Assembly: GCA_900547755.1 (NCBI GenBank)
Contig: URIC01000013.1
Span: 1-42,197 of the forward strand
Source of the DNA: an uncultured Bacteroidales bacterium
GTDB lineage: Bacteria; Bacteroidota; Bacteroidia; Bacteroidales; Muribaculaceae
DNA length: 42,197 nt
Reading direction: 5' to 3'
A program made the position numbers and the translations under genes. The notes beneath the pieces are model-generated. The model did no database searches. It was given only the letters and a program-made list of their open reading frames with translations, and was not told the origin of the DNA. Positions 7,809-16,292 of the stretch are shown here, piece by piece; the first letter of the stretch is position 1, and every line of letters starts with the position of its first letter.

Positions 7809-8759
7809 ATGAAGAAAATTCTTTTTATGTCATGTGCTGCAGCTGCCCTCATGTTCGCCAGCTGCGCGAGCGATGAAGACGTGAAGATGCCCGCCGGCAA
7901 CGCCATCTCTTTCGCAAATGCTTTCGTCAACAACTCCACCCGCGCCGACATTACAACCGCCGACATTGAGAACTTCGGCGTATACGGCTATATGGACGAA
8001 GTCGCCGGTGTAGTGTTCAACAATGAGCAAGTTACAAAAAACGGCACCTGGGGTTACACCAACACACAGTATTGGACCGCCGGCCATAACTACTGGTTCG
8101 CCGCCATCGCTCCTTTCGGCGCCGCCGAGTTCACAGCTCCTGCCGCTCTGCCCGGAACCACAGGCGAGTTCGGTACGCTTACTTACGACAACAGCAAACA
8201 GCTTGACCTGCTCTATGCGAATCAGAACAACATCGCCGGTCTGGCATCCGGCAATAAAGCCGTGGCCTTCACATTCAACCACCTGCTGGCCCGCACCCAG
8301 TTCACTTTCGTCAACGATGCTACCAACGCCAACGTGAAGTTCCAGGTCAGTGACGTGAAAATCACCGACGGCGTGAAGAATGCCTCAATCACTCTCGGCG
8401 AGAACGCAAAATGGTCCGCTGCAGATGGTGACGCAGGCATGGAGCTCGTCTACACTACTGCTGCTACCGATATCATGAAAGGCGGGAATCTCATTTCCGG
8501 TCAGCAATACATGGTACCTTTCGCGAAGGCTTACAATGTGACTTTCACAGTCGATGTGTACAACGGTACGGTAAAGGTAGGTTCTTATGACAAGACTGCC
8601 GTTATCCCCGCGACTGTAGTCATGGAACGTGGCAATAGCTACAACTTTACTTGCAGCCTGACCTTCGACAATGTGGTTGAGGATGCACAACCCATTGAAT
8701 TTACAGTTACAGAGGTAACTGAATGGACTCCTTTTGGAGAGACTATAATAAATCTTTAA
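7809..8759 (+). CDS. Fimbrillin family lipoprotein (fimbrial subunit 2)
   Basis: The 316-residue product is a paralog of the preceding gene. It shares the lipobox (FASC, Cys19), the SDEDVK start of the mature part, the STRAD site (Arg45), YWTAGHNYWFAAIAPFG, FTFNHLLARTQFTF, and a final strand PIEFTVTEVTEW. Conserved features at both ends suggest donor-strand exchange polymerisation after Arg-specific processing (known for Bacteroidales type V pili, inferred here). The gap to the previous gene is 33 AT-rich bases without a terminator, and a hairpin follows. Confidence 0.85.
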   Translation: MKKILFMSCAAAALMFASCASDEDVKMPAGNAISFANAFVNNSTRADITTADIENFGVYGYMDEVAGVVFNNEQVTKNGTWGYTNTQYWTAGHNYWFAAIAPFGAAEFTAPAALPGTTGEFGTLTYDNSKQLDLLYANQNNIAGLASGNKAVAFTFNHLLARTQFTFVNDATNANVKFQVSDVKITDGVKNASITLGENAKWSAADGDAGMELVYTTAATDIMKGGNLISGQQYMVPFAKAYNVTFTVDVYNGTVKVGSYDKTAVIPATVVMERGNSYNFTCSLTFDNVVEDAQPIEFTVTEVTEWTPFGETIINL

Positions 8760-8807
8760 ATTACCTTAATCTCTCGTAGAAAAACATAGAAAAAGTATTA
8801 TCATCAA

Positions 8808-8837
8808 GGGTATGGGGAATGGGAATTTCCCATACCC
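8808..8837 (+). terminator. Hairpin between the fimbrillins and the tip gene (attenuator-like)
   Basis: Arms gggtatggg (8808-8816) and cccataccc (8829-8837) pair perfectly, with further weak pairs inside. The bases after it are only moderately U-rich, so it may stop part of transcription or protect the 3' end of the fimbrillin mRNA. A second small stem (8861-8867 with 8873-8879) lies just before the next gene. Confidence 0.5.
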
Positions 8838-8897
8838 ACCAATTAAAACAACAAACCAGACCGCCCCTAACCGGGGTGGATTAGCAACTTTAACGAA

Positions 8898-10961
8898 ATG
8901 CGGAAAATCAAGTTTATCAGGTACGGCCTGTATTCCATGATGGCTCTCAGCGGCATCTCGGCATTGTCGTCATGCAGCGACGACTTATTAAGCGATGCGG
9001 ATGCCGATGCGACTGAACGAGTTTGTTTCCGGGTTGACCCGGCGGAGTGGGGCGATATGTCCGACACCCGAAGCGGCGGGGGCGCGACTTCTGCTGATTA
9101 CGTGTTGCGTGCTGTCGGCAGCCGTGACACCCTCTGCGTGCGTTCCACGGCAACTCCCGGCATCGATGTTGGCAAGCAAAGCTCCATGGCCACCCGTGGT
9201 CTGCCCGTAACCGGAGTGGCCGGCATCGACTCCTTCGGCTGTTTCGCCTACGTGCGGCAGGAGGGCGTGGACAAATTCTACATCAACAATGAGGAGTATA
9301 AGAAACAAGGCGATTTATTCCAGTCCGACAACATTTATTACTGGCCTGGGAAACAGCTTACGTTTGACTTTTATAACTATGCGCCGTATGATGCCGCAGG
9401 TCTCACGCTGCCGGCTACAGCTGACTCCCGCACGCTCTCTTACGAGGTCCCCGCTAATGTGGCCGCCCAACAGGACCTGATGCTTTCCGTGAACGAAGGT
9501 ATCCCCGGTGACAACAATGCGGCGGTGCCGATTCAGTATAGGCATCTGCTCTCGGCAGTGCGCATAGTAGCCGGCGCCAATATGCAGAAAGGCACCGTCA
9601 AGTCCGTGACGTTCAGCAATGTGTATGGTTCCGGACAGATTGACATGAACAATGTGGAGGCAGGCTGGAGAGACAAGGCGGACATCACTGCCTTCTCCGC
9701 CGATGTCAACGTGGTTACCGACGGCACGGAAGGCCAGGGCATAGCCGACGGGGAGAATACCTTCATGATGATGCCCCAGGACTTGTCGCAAGCCTCGGCA
9801 CTCGAACCTGTCAAACTGCAAATCGTGTTTAACGACGGTACGAAAGACCGTCTGCTTGAAACCGAACTGACCGACAATTGGCAGATGGGCTATACCACTA
9901 CCTATAGTCTGAGCATCACTCCTGACTTTGAACTCGAATTTGATGAAAACAACAGTACTGTGGCCGATGCGCATTACGTAGTCATGCCTGTTACGGTGCA
10001 TGTAGGTAACCTCAATGGCGGTTCCTGCACGATAACTTCCGCCGACCCCAACGTATGCAAGCTCCGCGAGAACCTTATAGGTCCGGAGGGACAAGGCTAT
10101 TGGCCTAAGGAAGATACCGGGAATGGCGACTTCGTACGTAAGACTTCTATCACGGTCAACGCCGAGGGCGATGTGCTTGTCTATGCCTTTTTGACAGAGA
10201 ACGCAGGCGCTTCGGACCGGAATGTGCGGCTTCAGCTGACATACAACGCTCCGAATAACGGTACTCAGACACCTGCCGGCACCTGGGACATTACGCAAAA
10301 ATGCCCGAATTGGGTCAATGGCATAGGCTGGGAAAATATTGAAGAAGACGGCGAGAAGCCCTACGGTTTTAACTGGTCCCGCAAAGTGACATATAAAATT
10401 AACGGTTGGGCTAATATTTGGGTCGGCATAGTACGAATTTTAGGAGGTTACAAAGACGGCTCCGGCATAAAGTGGGGAGGAAGTATATTCTCAGGTGGTT
10501 ATACATGTACTTTGAATTATAAAGAGGTTCAGGCCTTGTCTGATGTATACAGTGAAACCGACGGTCTTGAAAACACCAAACATTTTACCCAAAACAATGC
10601 CGTCAACCTTGAATCGCTTGAGGGTCAATTAGCAGGAATGGGTACGATAACCGAACAATCCGGTGATATTTCACAGTCTACTGATTTTGCCGCACTTGTA
10701 TGTCTTAAGAAGAATCCGTGTACAGTACAGAAAGAAGAAAATATGGGCCAAGTGGCTTATATTCCTTCGATTGCTGTTGAAGACATCAAGTGGTATTTGC
10801 CGGCGAGCGGACAGTTCAGCGGCGCTGCGGGATTGACAGGAACTTACTGGTCATCTACCGCCGAGAATGATAACACCAATGCTTACACATGGAACGGTTC
10901 GGCTGTTTTGACTCCACGAATGGACAACCACAAGGTGCGCGCGGTGCGCGTGGCCAACTGA
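8898..10961 (+). CDS. Large fimbrillin-family protein, probable fimbrial tip
   Basis: The 687-residue lipoprotein (ALSSC, Cys26) begins with a fimbrillin-like part (about 40-335) that includes SDTRSGG, IYYWPGKQLTFDFYNYAP and YRHLLSAVRIV. A middle beta-rich region follows. The C-terminal 150 residues resemble the DUF1566/Lcl-type domain, with WYLPASGQF, GTYWSSTAENDN, AYTWNG and VRAVRV. Such large subunits with an extra C-terminal domain and last position in a fimbrial operon are usually tip or accessory subunits that contact ligands (inference). It is separated from the shaft genes by a hairpin, which fits lower expression. Confidence 0.8.
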   Translation: MRKIKFIRYGLYSMMALSGISALSSCSDDLLSDADADATERVCFRVDPAEWGDMSDTRSGGGATSADYVLRAVGSRDTLCVRSTATPGIDVGKQSSMATRGLPVTGVAGIDSFGCFAYVRQEGVDKFYINNEEYKKQGDLFQSDNIYYWPGKQLTFDFYNYAPYDAAGLTLPATADSRTLSYEVPANVAAQQDLMLSVNEGIPGDNNAAVPIQYRHLLSAVRIVAGANMQKGTVKSVTFSNVYGSGQIDMNNVEAGWRDKADITAFSADVNVVTDGTEGQGIADGENTFMMMPQDLSQASALEPVKLQIVFNDGTKDRLLETELTDNWQMGYTTTYSLSITPDFELEFDENNSTVADAHYVVMPVTVHVGNLNGGSCTITSADPNVCKLRENLIGPEGQGYWPKEDTGNGDFVRKTSITVNAEGDVLVYAFLTENAGASDRNVRLQLTYNAPNNGTQTPAGTWDITQKCPNWVNGIGWENIEEDGEKPYGFNWSRKVTYKINGWANIWVGIVRILGGYKDGSGIKWGGSIFSGGYTCTLNYKEVQALSDVYSETDGLENTKHFTQNNAVNLESLEGQLAGMGTITEQSGDISQSTDFAALVCLKKNPCTVQKEENMGQVAYIPSIAVEDIKWYLPASGQFSGAAGLTGTYWSSTAENDNTNAYTWNGSAVLTPRMDNHKVRAVRVAN

Positions 10962-10970
10962 CGCCACGGT

Positions 10971-11195
10971 ATGGAAATACAGAGATATAAGGCTTTGGAT
11001 ATGATGCGGGTGTCGGCTTACGTACACGGCCGCCGCGACGAAGTGCCGGTGGAGGATATCCGCAAACACTCCGGGGCAGAAGTCCTCAGGATTTTTCCAA
11101 TACTTTTTGAATTGGAACAAGCTGAACTTATCGAGGTAGTGCGCCGAGACATTTTCGGCGCTCCGCTCTCGGTAAGGAGTTTACGGAAGATATAG
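10971..11195 (+). CDS. Small helical protein after the fimbrial tip gene
   Basis: The 74-residue product has no signal peptide. It starts 9 bases after the tip gene stop. It reads as helix-rich, with VPVEDIRKHSGAEVLRIFPI and ELEQAELIEVV, then a short basic end. The order helix-helix-turn-helix-strand is like a small winged helix, so a DNA-binding role is conceivable, but I cannot name a family. Position suggests co-expression with the fimbrial genes. Confidence 0.55.
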   Translation: MEIQRYKALDMMRVSAYVHGRRDEVPVEDIRKHSGAEVLRIFPILFELEQAELIEVVRRDIFGAPLSVRSLRKI

Positions 11196-11269
11196 TTATA
11201 GTTAGCAGAATTTTACTTTTTTCACAGTAATTAGTTTGGATTGTTTTTTGTTTCGGGGAATTCTTTTGT

Positions 11270-11375
11270 GAATGAATGTCCGGAAGGAGGGTACCGTCCT
11301 TAAAAGACCATGAGGGGCGACAAATCCACACATATAACCTCCATACTCGGACATTCATTCCTTTTTTCAGGCGGA
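11270..11375 (+). terminator. Branched terminator-like structure after the fimbrial operon
   Basis: Perfect 13-bp arms at 11270-11282 and 11348-11360 close a 65-base interior and are followed by a T-run (11362-11367). The interior can form two short stems, one at 11284-11301 (aagga/tcctt) and a weaker one with gagg near 11312 and cctc near 11338. It may be a multi-branched terminator or the end of a small RNA. No matching open frame with coding character is seen. Confidence 0.5.
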
Positions 11376-11442
11376 TTTCTCATATAGTACAGAAAGTGGT
11401 AAGCCATATTTGACCATCGCTTCTGCCGTAAGGCAATGGAAT

Positions 11443-11473
11443 TTTGCCGGTTGGGCTTTTTTGGTTAAATTTG
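11443..11473 (+). promoter_or_regulatory. Strong Bacteroidota promoter for the nuclease-lipB run
   Basis: TTTG (11443-11446), 19 bases, then TAAATTTG (11466-11473) match the consensus exactly. Transcription should start near 11477, 18 bases before the ATG at 11495. Confidence 0.75.
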
Positions 11474-11494
11474 TAGTCCAAATCGCAAAACCGT

Positions 11495-12283
11495 ATGAGA
11501 CAATCGAAGATATTAACACTGTGGACGCTGCTGTTGTGTCCGCTGTGCCTGTTCGCCTGGGGGCAGAAGGGTCACGATACTGTGGCGCACATAGCCGAGC
11601 GGCATCTGACTCCCCGTACTGCCCATGCCGTGGATTCCCTGCTGCGGGGCAAGTCTATGGTTTACTGGTCCAATTGGCTTGACAATGCCTCCCACACTCC
11701 GGAATATGACTATTCCCTCACCTGGCACTATAAGAATATCGATGCCGATGAGACTTTCGAGAAAAGCTACGTGAATCCCAAAGGAGACATTCTGCGTGCC
11801 CTGATGGAGCAGGGCGCCAAGCTCGGCACCGGCGCTCCGGACGAGGACCTGGCCCTTAAGATGGTCATTCATCTGACTGGCGACTTGCACCAGCCCATGC
11901 ACATGGACCGTTATTCTGACCGGGGCGGCAACAGACATGCCGTCAAATTTTTTGAGCGTGACACCAATCTACATTCTCTTTGGGATTCGAGCCTGCTTGA
12001 GTCCGGCCATAAGTGGAGCTATACCGAGTGGGCGGAGCAGATAGATTGTGCGAAACCCGAGTTGCAGAACCTGCTGCTACAGGGTGACGTGAATGACTGG
12101 GGGCGCGAGTCCTACGGTCTGGCCACGGAGGTTTACGCCGGAACGCCTGAGGGCACCGCTGTGAGCTACGACTACATAGCCCGCTGGACCCCGGTGGTGG
12201 AGCAGCAGTTGCTTAAAGGAGGCTTGCGCCTGGCGCATATTCTGAACTCTGCTTATGACCCCTCGTATAAGTCGGCAGAATAA
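11495..12283 (+). CDS. S1/P1 family secreted nuclease
   Basis: The 262-residue protein has a signal peptide ending FA, so that Trp22 becomes the mature N-terminus, as S1/P1 enzymes need for zinc binding. Further zinc-ligand motifs follow: GQKGH (His27), LTWHYKNID, HLTGDLHQPMHM, GGNRHAVKFF and NLHSLWDSSLLE. The family cleaves single-stranded nucleic acids and 3'-nucleotides using three zinc ions, here in the periplasm or outside. Length is normal for bacterial members. The next gene's ATG follows the stop directly, so the exported nuclease is co-expressed with cytoplasmic DNA-processing genes. Confidence 0.9.
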   Translation: MRQSKILTLWTLLLCPLCLFAWGQKGHDTVAHIAERHLTPRTAHAVDSLLRGKSMVYWSNWLDNASHTPEYDYSLTWHYKNIDADETFEKSYVNPKGDILRALMEQGAKLGTGAPDEDLALKMVIHLTGDLHQPMHMDRYSDRGGNRHAVKFFERDTNLHSLWDSSLLESGHKWSYTEWAEQIDCAKPELQNLLLQGDVNDWGRESYGLATEVYAGTPEGTAVSYDYIARWTPVVEQQLLKGGLRLAHILNSAYDPSYKSAE

Positions 12284-12763
12284 ATGGAATTTCTAAGACT
12301 TAATTTGCCCGATTGTCCGTTGAAGGTCCGTCCGGGAGCTGATGGAAAGCCGCAGATATGGGACCCGCTGCGTTCCAGATACGTGGCGCTTACGCCCGAG
12401 GAATACGTGCGTCAGCGCTTCACTGCATGGCTGGCCTCGGAGCTGCATTACCCGCTGCCGCTTATGGCCAATGAGGTGAGTCTGAATCTCAACGGGCTGC
12501 ACCGCCGTGCCGATACTCTGGTGTACGACCGCCACGGAGACCCCTTTATGGTGGTGGAGTACAAAGCGCCTCAGGTGCCTGTGACTCAGGCGGTGTTCGA
12601 CCAGGCCGTACGTTACAACATTGTTCTCGGCGCACCTTACCTGGCAGTGACCAACGGGCTGAATCACTACTGTTGCCGCATGGAACCGGAGGGCGGCGTT
12701 TACCATTTCATTCCCCGGATACCGGACTGGCGGAGCGCTATGCTCGGGCCTATAGATAACTGA
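12284..12763 (+). CDS. Stand-alone HsdR N-terminal (PD-(D/E)XK-fold) domain protein
   Basis: The 159-residue protein matches the N-terminal nuclease-fold domain of type I restriction subunits (HSDR_N_2 type). It shows EEYVRQRF near the start, a strand with Asp in HRRADTLVYD, then MVVEYKAP, which is the Glu-x-Lys of the active site, followed by a helix with QAVRYN. No helicase part is fused and there are no HsdM/HsdS genes, so this is not a restriction system. It lies 0 bases after the S1/P1 gene and 3 bases before the UvrD-type gene. A nuclease role in DNA repair with the helicase is an inference. Confidence 0.85.
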   Translation: MEFLRLNLPDCPLKVRPGADGKPQIWDPLRSRYVALTPEEYVRQRFTAWLASELHYPLPLMANEVSLNLNGLHRRADTLVYDRHGDPFMVVEYKAPQVPVTQAVFDQAVRYNIVLGAPYLAVTNGLNHYCCRMEPEGGVYHFIPRIPDWRSAMLGPIDN

Positions 12764-12766
12764 CAG

Positions 12767-15124
12767 ATGACTGAAATTCCAGACATAGAAAATATGCCCG
12801 ACTATCTGCTTCAGCTGAACGAACAGCAGCGGCAGGCGGTGCTGTATACCGATGGTCCCTCGCTGGTGATTGCCGGAGCCGGTTCGGGCAAAACCCGCGT
12901 CCTGACCTATAAAATCGTACATCTGCTTGCCTTAGGTTACGAACCGTACCGGATAATGGCCCTGACTTTTACCAACAAGGCGGCGCGCGAGATGAAGGAG
13001 CGTGTGGCCAAGGCAGCCGGGGAGAAGGTGGCCTCGCGTCTGTGGATGGGCACTTTCCACTCTATCTTTCTGCGTCTGTTGCGCAGCAACGCACAGCTGC
13101 TCGGTTTCCGCCGCGACTTTACAATATATGACGCTTCCGATTCCAAAGCCCTGATTAAAAGTATTATAAAAGACCTGGGGCTGGATGAGAAAGTGTACAA
13201 GCCGGCTGTTGTGGCCTCCGACATATCGCGGGCCAAGAACTGCCTCCAAAGTGCCGAGATGTATGCGCGCGACCCTGACAACATGACTCGTGACAGGAAT
13301 GTGAAACGTCCCATGACCGGGCGCATTTTCGAGTTGTATACCGAGCGCTTGCGCATCTCACAGGTGATGGACTTCGACGACATCCTGTACTTTATGAATG
13401 TGCTGCTGCGCGACAATCCAGATGTGTTGCGCCACTATCAGGAGTTTTTCCGCTACATACTGGTAGACGAGTATCAGGACACCAACTTCGCGCAACATCT
13501 GATTATCAGTCAGCTCAGCAAGAAAGACGGGGGTATATGTGTGGTGGGAGACGATGCCCAGAGCATCTATTCCTTCCGTGGAGCCAATATCTCCAATATC
13601 CTCGGGCTGGAGCGTCAGTACAAGGGCCTGCGCACCTTCAAGCTGGAACGCAATTATAGGAGTACCCAGACCATAATCAATGCCGCCGGCTCGCTTATCG
13701 AGAAGAACCGGATGCAGATTCCCAAGCACGTCTATTCCGAGAATGAGAAAGGTACTCCCCTTAAGGTGGTACGTGCGTTTTCAGACCTTGAAGAAAGTGT
13801 ACTGGTGGCCTCGGATATCGAAAAGACACGTCTGGCCTGCCATGAGACCTATGACGAGTTCGCCATTCTGTACCGCACCAACGCCCAGAGCCGAATACTG
13901 GAGGAGAGCCTGCGCAAACGCGCCATTCCCTACCGCATATATGGCGGACTCTCTTTTTACCAGCGCAAGGAGGTGAAGGATGCCGTCTGCTATTTCCGCC
14001 TCGCACTCAATCCGGACGATGACGAGTCATTGCGCAGGATTGTGAATTATCCCGCACGCGGTATAGGCGAGACGACGATGAAGAAGCTCACGGCAGCCGC
14101 TATTGACAAGGGTGTCAGCCTTTGGCATGTAATAACCCATATTGGCGAATGTGATGTGGCCATCAACAGAGGCACGGAGGCCAAACTGACTGCCTTCGCA
14201 GGGCTTATCCAGGAATTCATAGATGACAATGCGCGAGGTTCCAACGCCTTTGAACTGGCCCAGCTTATATACAACCGTACCGGTATGCTCGTGGCTTTGC
14301 AACACGACAATACCCCGGAGGCCATCTCCCGACAGCAGAATCTTGCTGAATTGTTGGGTGGTCTCAAAGAATTTGTGGATATGCGGCTGGAGGCGGACGA
14401 GAGTCAGGTGTCCATGGCCGACTTCATAAGTGATGTGGCCCTCGCCACTGACCAGGACGGCAAGGGTGACGAGGAGGAGCCTAAAGTGACGCTTATGACA
14501 GTCCACGCCGCCAAAGGCCTTGAATTTTCCAATATATATATTGTCGGGGTAGAGGAAGACCTTTTCCCGTCGCTTATGGCCTGTGAAAGCGCCGCCGAGA
14601 TAGAGGAGGAGCGACGCCTGCTGTATGTGGCCATAACCCGTGCGAAAAACCGTTGTACCATTTCCTACGCCGGCTCCCGTTTCCGCAACGGCCAGACCGC
14701 CCTCACGCGACCTTCCCGGTTCCTTCGTGACATTGACAGGCAATATCTCCATCTTGTATCCTCCCATGGCATTGACGAGGAGAGTCCGGCAGACCGCTGG
14801 CGACTTGACAACCGCTCCCTGTTCAGTTCCGGTTTTGGAGGAAACAGCGATGGCGGCATGGTTTCGGATTTCCGCCTGCGTTCCAATTCGCGCCGCAGGG
14901 ATTCCTCGTTCAAGAAAGCATCCGCCGTTTCCGGCCCTTCAGTGGGCAATACCGTGCCTCCCGAGGCATTGCAGCCCGGTGTGGCGCTTATACACAACCG
15001 CTACGGGCGCGGGGTAATACTTTCGCGCACCGAAGAACCCGAACTTAAGATAACCGTTGACTTCGGTAATTTCGGTGTCAAGACTCTCCTGGCCCGCATT
15101 GCCGTGTTTACCTTGGCTGACTGA
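12767..15124 (+). CDS. pcrA: UvrD/PcrA-type superfamily 1 DNA helicase
   Basis: The 785-residue protein has all SF1A motifs: Walker A GAGSGKT (about 38-44), LTFTNKAAREM, Walker B DEYQDTN, VGDDAQSIYSFRGA, LERNYRST, LMTVHAAKGLEF and LLYVAITRAK. After a variable linker, the last 50 residues (PGVALIHNRYGRGVI onward) match the Tudor-like C-terminal domain of PcrA, which binds RNA polymerase. It unwinds DNA 3' to 5' in excision and mismatch repair and removes RecA or stalled polymerase. Length is typical. It is tightly packed between the HsdR-N gene and nspC. Confidence 0.93.
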   Translation: MTEIPDIENMPDYLLQLNEQQRQAVLYTDGPSLVIAGAGSGKTRVLTYKIVHLLALGYEPYRIMALTFTNKAAREMKERVAKAAGEKVASRLWMGTFHSIFLRLLRSNAQLLGFRRDFTIYDASDSKALIKSIIKDLGLDEKVYKPAVVASDISRAKNCLQSAEMYARDPDNMTRDRNVKRPMTGRIFELYTERLRISQVMDFDDILYFMNVLLRDNPDVLRHYQEFFRYILVDEYQDTNFAQHLIISQLSKKDGGICVVGDDAQSIYSFRGANISNILGLERQYKGLRTFKLERNYRSTQTIINAAGSLIEKNRMQIPKHVYSENEKGTPLKVVRAFSDLEESVLVASDIEKTRLACHETYDEFAILYRTNAQSRILEESLRKRAIPYRIYGGLSFYQRKEVKDAVCYFRLALNPDDDESLRRIVNYPARGIGETTMKKLTAAAIDKGVSLWHVITHIGECDVAINRGTEAKLTAFAGLIQEFIDDNARGSNAFELAQLIYNRTGMLVALQHDNTPEAISRQQNLAELLGGLKEFVDMRLEADESQVSMADFISDVALATDQDGKGDEEEPKVTLMTVHAAKGLEFSNIYIVGVEEDLFPSLMACESAAEIEEERRLLYVAITRAKNRCTISYAGSRFRNGQTALTRPSRFLRDIDRQYLHLVSSHGIDEESPADRWRLDNRSLFSSGFGGNSDGGMVSDFRLRSNSRRRDSSFKKASAVSGPSVGNTVPPEALQPGVALIHNRYGRGVILSRTEEPELKITVDFGNFGVKTLLARIAVFTLAD

Positions 15125-15125
15125 T

Positions 15126-16265
15126 ATGCAGAACATAAAAGACATACCTACCCCTTTCTATATAGTGTATGAGGACAGGTTGCGCCGTAACCTCTCGCTC
15201 ATCCGCGATGTGGCCGAAAGAGCGGACGTAGACATAATCATGGCATTCAAGGCCAATGCCCTTTGGAAAACGTTCCCGATAATCCGTGAGTACATAAGCG
15301 GAAGTACCGCTTCCTCGCTCAACGAGATGCGCCTTGGCGTGGAGGAGCTACATTCCGATGTACACGCTTATTGCCCGGTCTATACGGATGCCACTTTCCC
15401 TATCTTTTTGAAGCATTGCTCGCACATCACTTTCAATACCATAGCACAGTTCCGACGCTTCTATCCGCAGATACGCGACAACGGGAGTGTCAGCGCAGGG
15501 CTGCGCGTCAATCCGCAGTGTTCCGTCATTGACACGGATATTTACAATCCCTGTATTCCCGGCTCTCGCTTCGGCATGACAGCGGATATGCTTGGAGATT
15601 CCCTGCCCGAAGGGGTGGAAGGACTTCATTTTCATGCCCTCTGTGAGAGTTCGGCTGCCGACCTTGCCAAAGTGCTGGAGGCTTTTGAGTCTCAGTTCGG
15701 CCGTTTTCTACCCGCTCTTAAATGGGTGAACATGGGTGGCGGACACCTCATGACCCGGGCAGGCTACGATGTGGAAGGGCTGATAACCCTGCTGCAAGGA
15801 TTCAAGCGCCGCTGGCCCGGCCTGCATGTAATCCTGGAACCGGGCAGCGCCTTCACCTGGCGTACCGGTGACCTCGTCACCTCGGTTATGGACACAGTCG
15901 AAAACCAGGGAGTCCGTACGGCCATAATAGACGCATCCTTTGCCTGCCACATGCCCGACTGTCTGGAGATGCCATACAAGCCGGCTGTTTCCGAGGCCCT
16001 TCCCGACGATGCTTCCCACGGCCTTGAATACCGACTGGGAGGTAATTCGTGCCTCAGCGGCGACTTCTGCGGTTTCTGGCGTTTTGCGGAACCCCTCGTT
16101 CCCGGGCGACGTCTCACTCTCGAGGACATGAACCACTACACAACTGTAAAGACAAATATGTTCAACGGGCTGCAGCATCCCTCGATATACTTCTGCGCCG
16201 CCGACGGCAATCTGAGTCTCCTGCGCGAGTTCACTTACGAGGACTACCGTTCCCGTATGGACTGA
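15126..16265 (+). CDS. nspC: Carboxynorspermidine decarboxylase
   Basis: The 379-residue enzyme belongs to the PLP-dependent fold-type III decarboxylases. Lys42 in MAFKAN is the expected PLP lysine; VNMGGGH and LEPGSAF are phosphate-binding loops; HMPDCLEMPYKP and GNSCLSGD carry the C-terminal active-site Cys. It makes spermidine (or norspermidine) from its carboxylated form in the alternative polyamine pathway. The start at 15126, one base after the helicase stop, is chosen over an in-frame ATG at 15057 inside the helicase gene. The partner carboxynorspermidine synthase is not in the window. Confidence 0.9.
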   Translation: MQNIKDIPTPFYIVYEDRLRRNLSLIRDVAERADVDIIMAFKANALWKTFPIIREYISGSTASSLNEMRLGVEELHSDVHAYCPVYTDATFPIFLKHCSHITFNTIAQFRRFYPQIRDNGSVSAGLRVNPQCSVIDTDIYNPCIPGSRFGMTADMLGDSLPEGVEGLHFHALCESSAADLAKVLEAFESQFGRFLPALKWVNMGGGHLMTRAGYDVEGLITLLQGFKRRWPGLHVILEPGSAFTWRTGDLVTSVMDTVENQGVRTAIIDASFACHMPDCLEMPYKPAVSEALPDDASHGLEYRLGGNSCLSGDFCGFWRFAEPLVPGRRLTLEDMNHYTTVKTNMFNGLQHPSIYFCAADGNLSLLREFTYEDYRSRMD

Positions 16266-16292
16266 TAAATCAATACACACTGACCAAAACAG

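Noticed and set aside
11128..11358. 76-codon minus-strand frame overlapping the branched hairpin
   Set aside because: The frame has no recognisable domain or start context and coincides with the inverted repeat and the end of the small plus-strand gene.
12284..12763. Type I restriction-modification system
   Set aside because: Only the N-terminal domain of HsdR is present. There are no methylase or specificity genes and no translocase domain.
14027..14767. Long antisense frames such as 14027-14767, 20247-21131, 21804-22814 and 9315-10298
   Set aside because: Each lies opposite a gene with full family motifs and shows the composition expected of a shadow frame (His/Val/Leu-rich).
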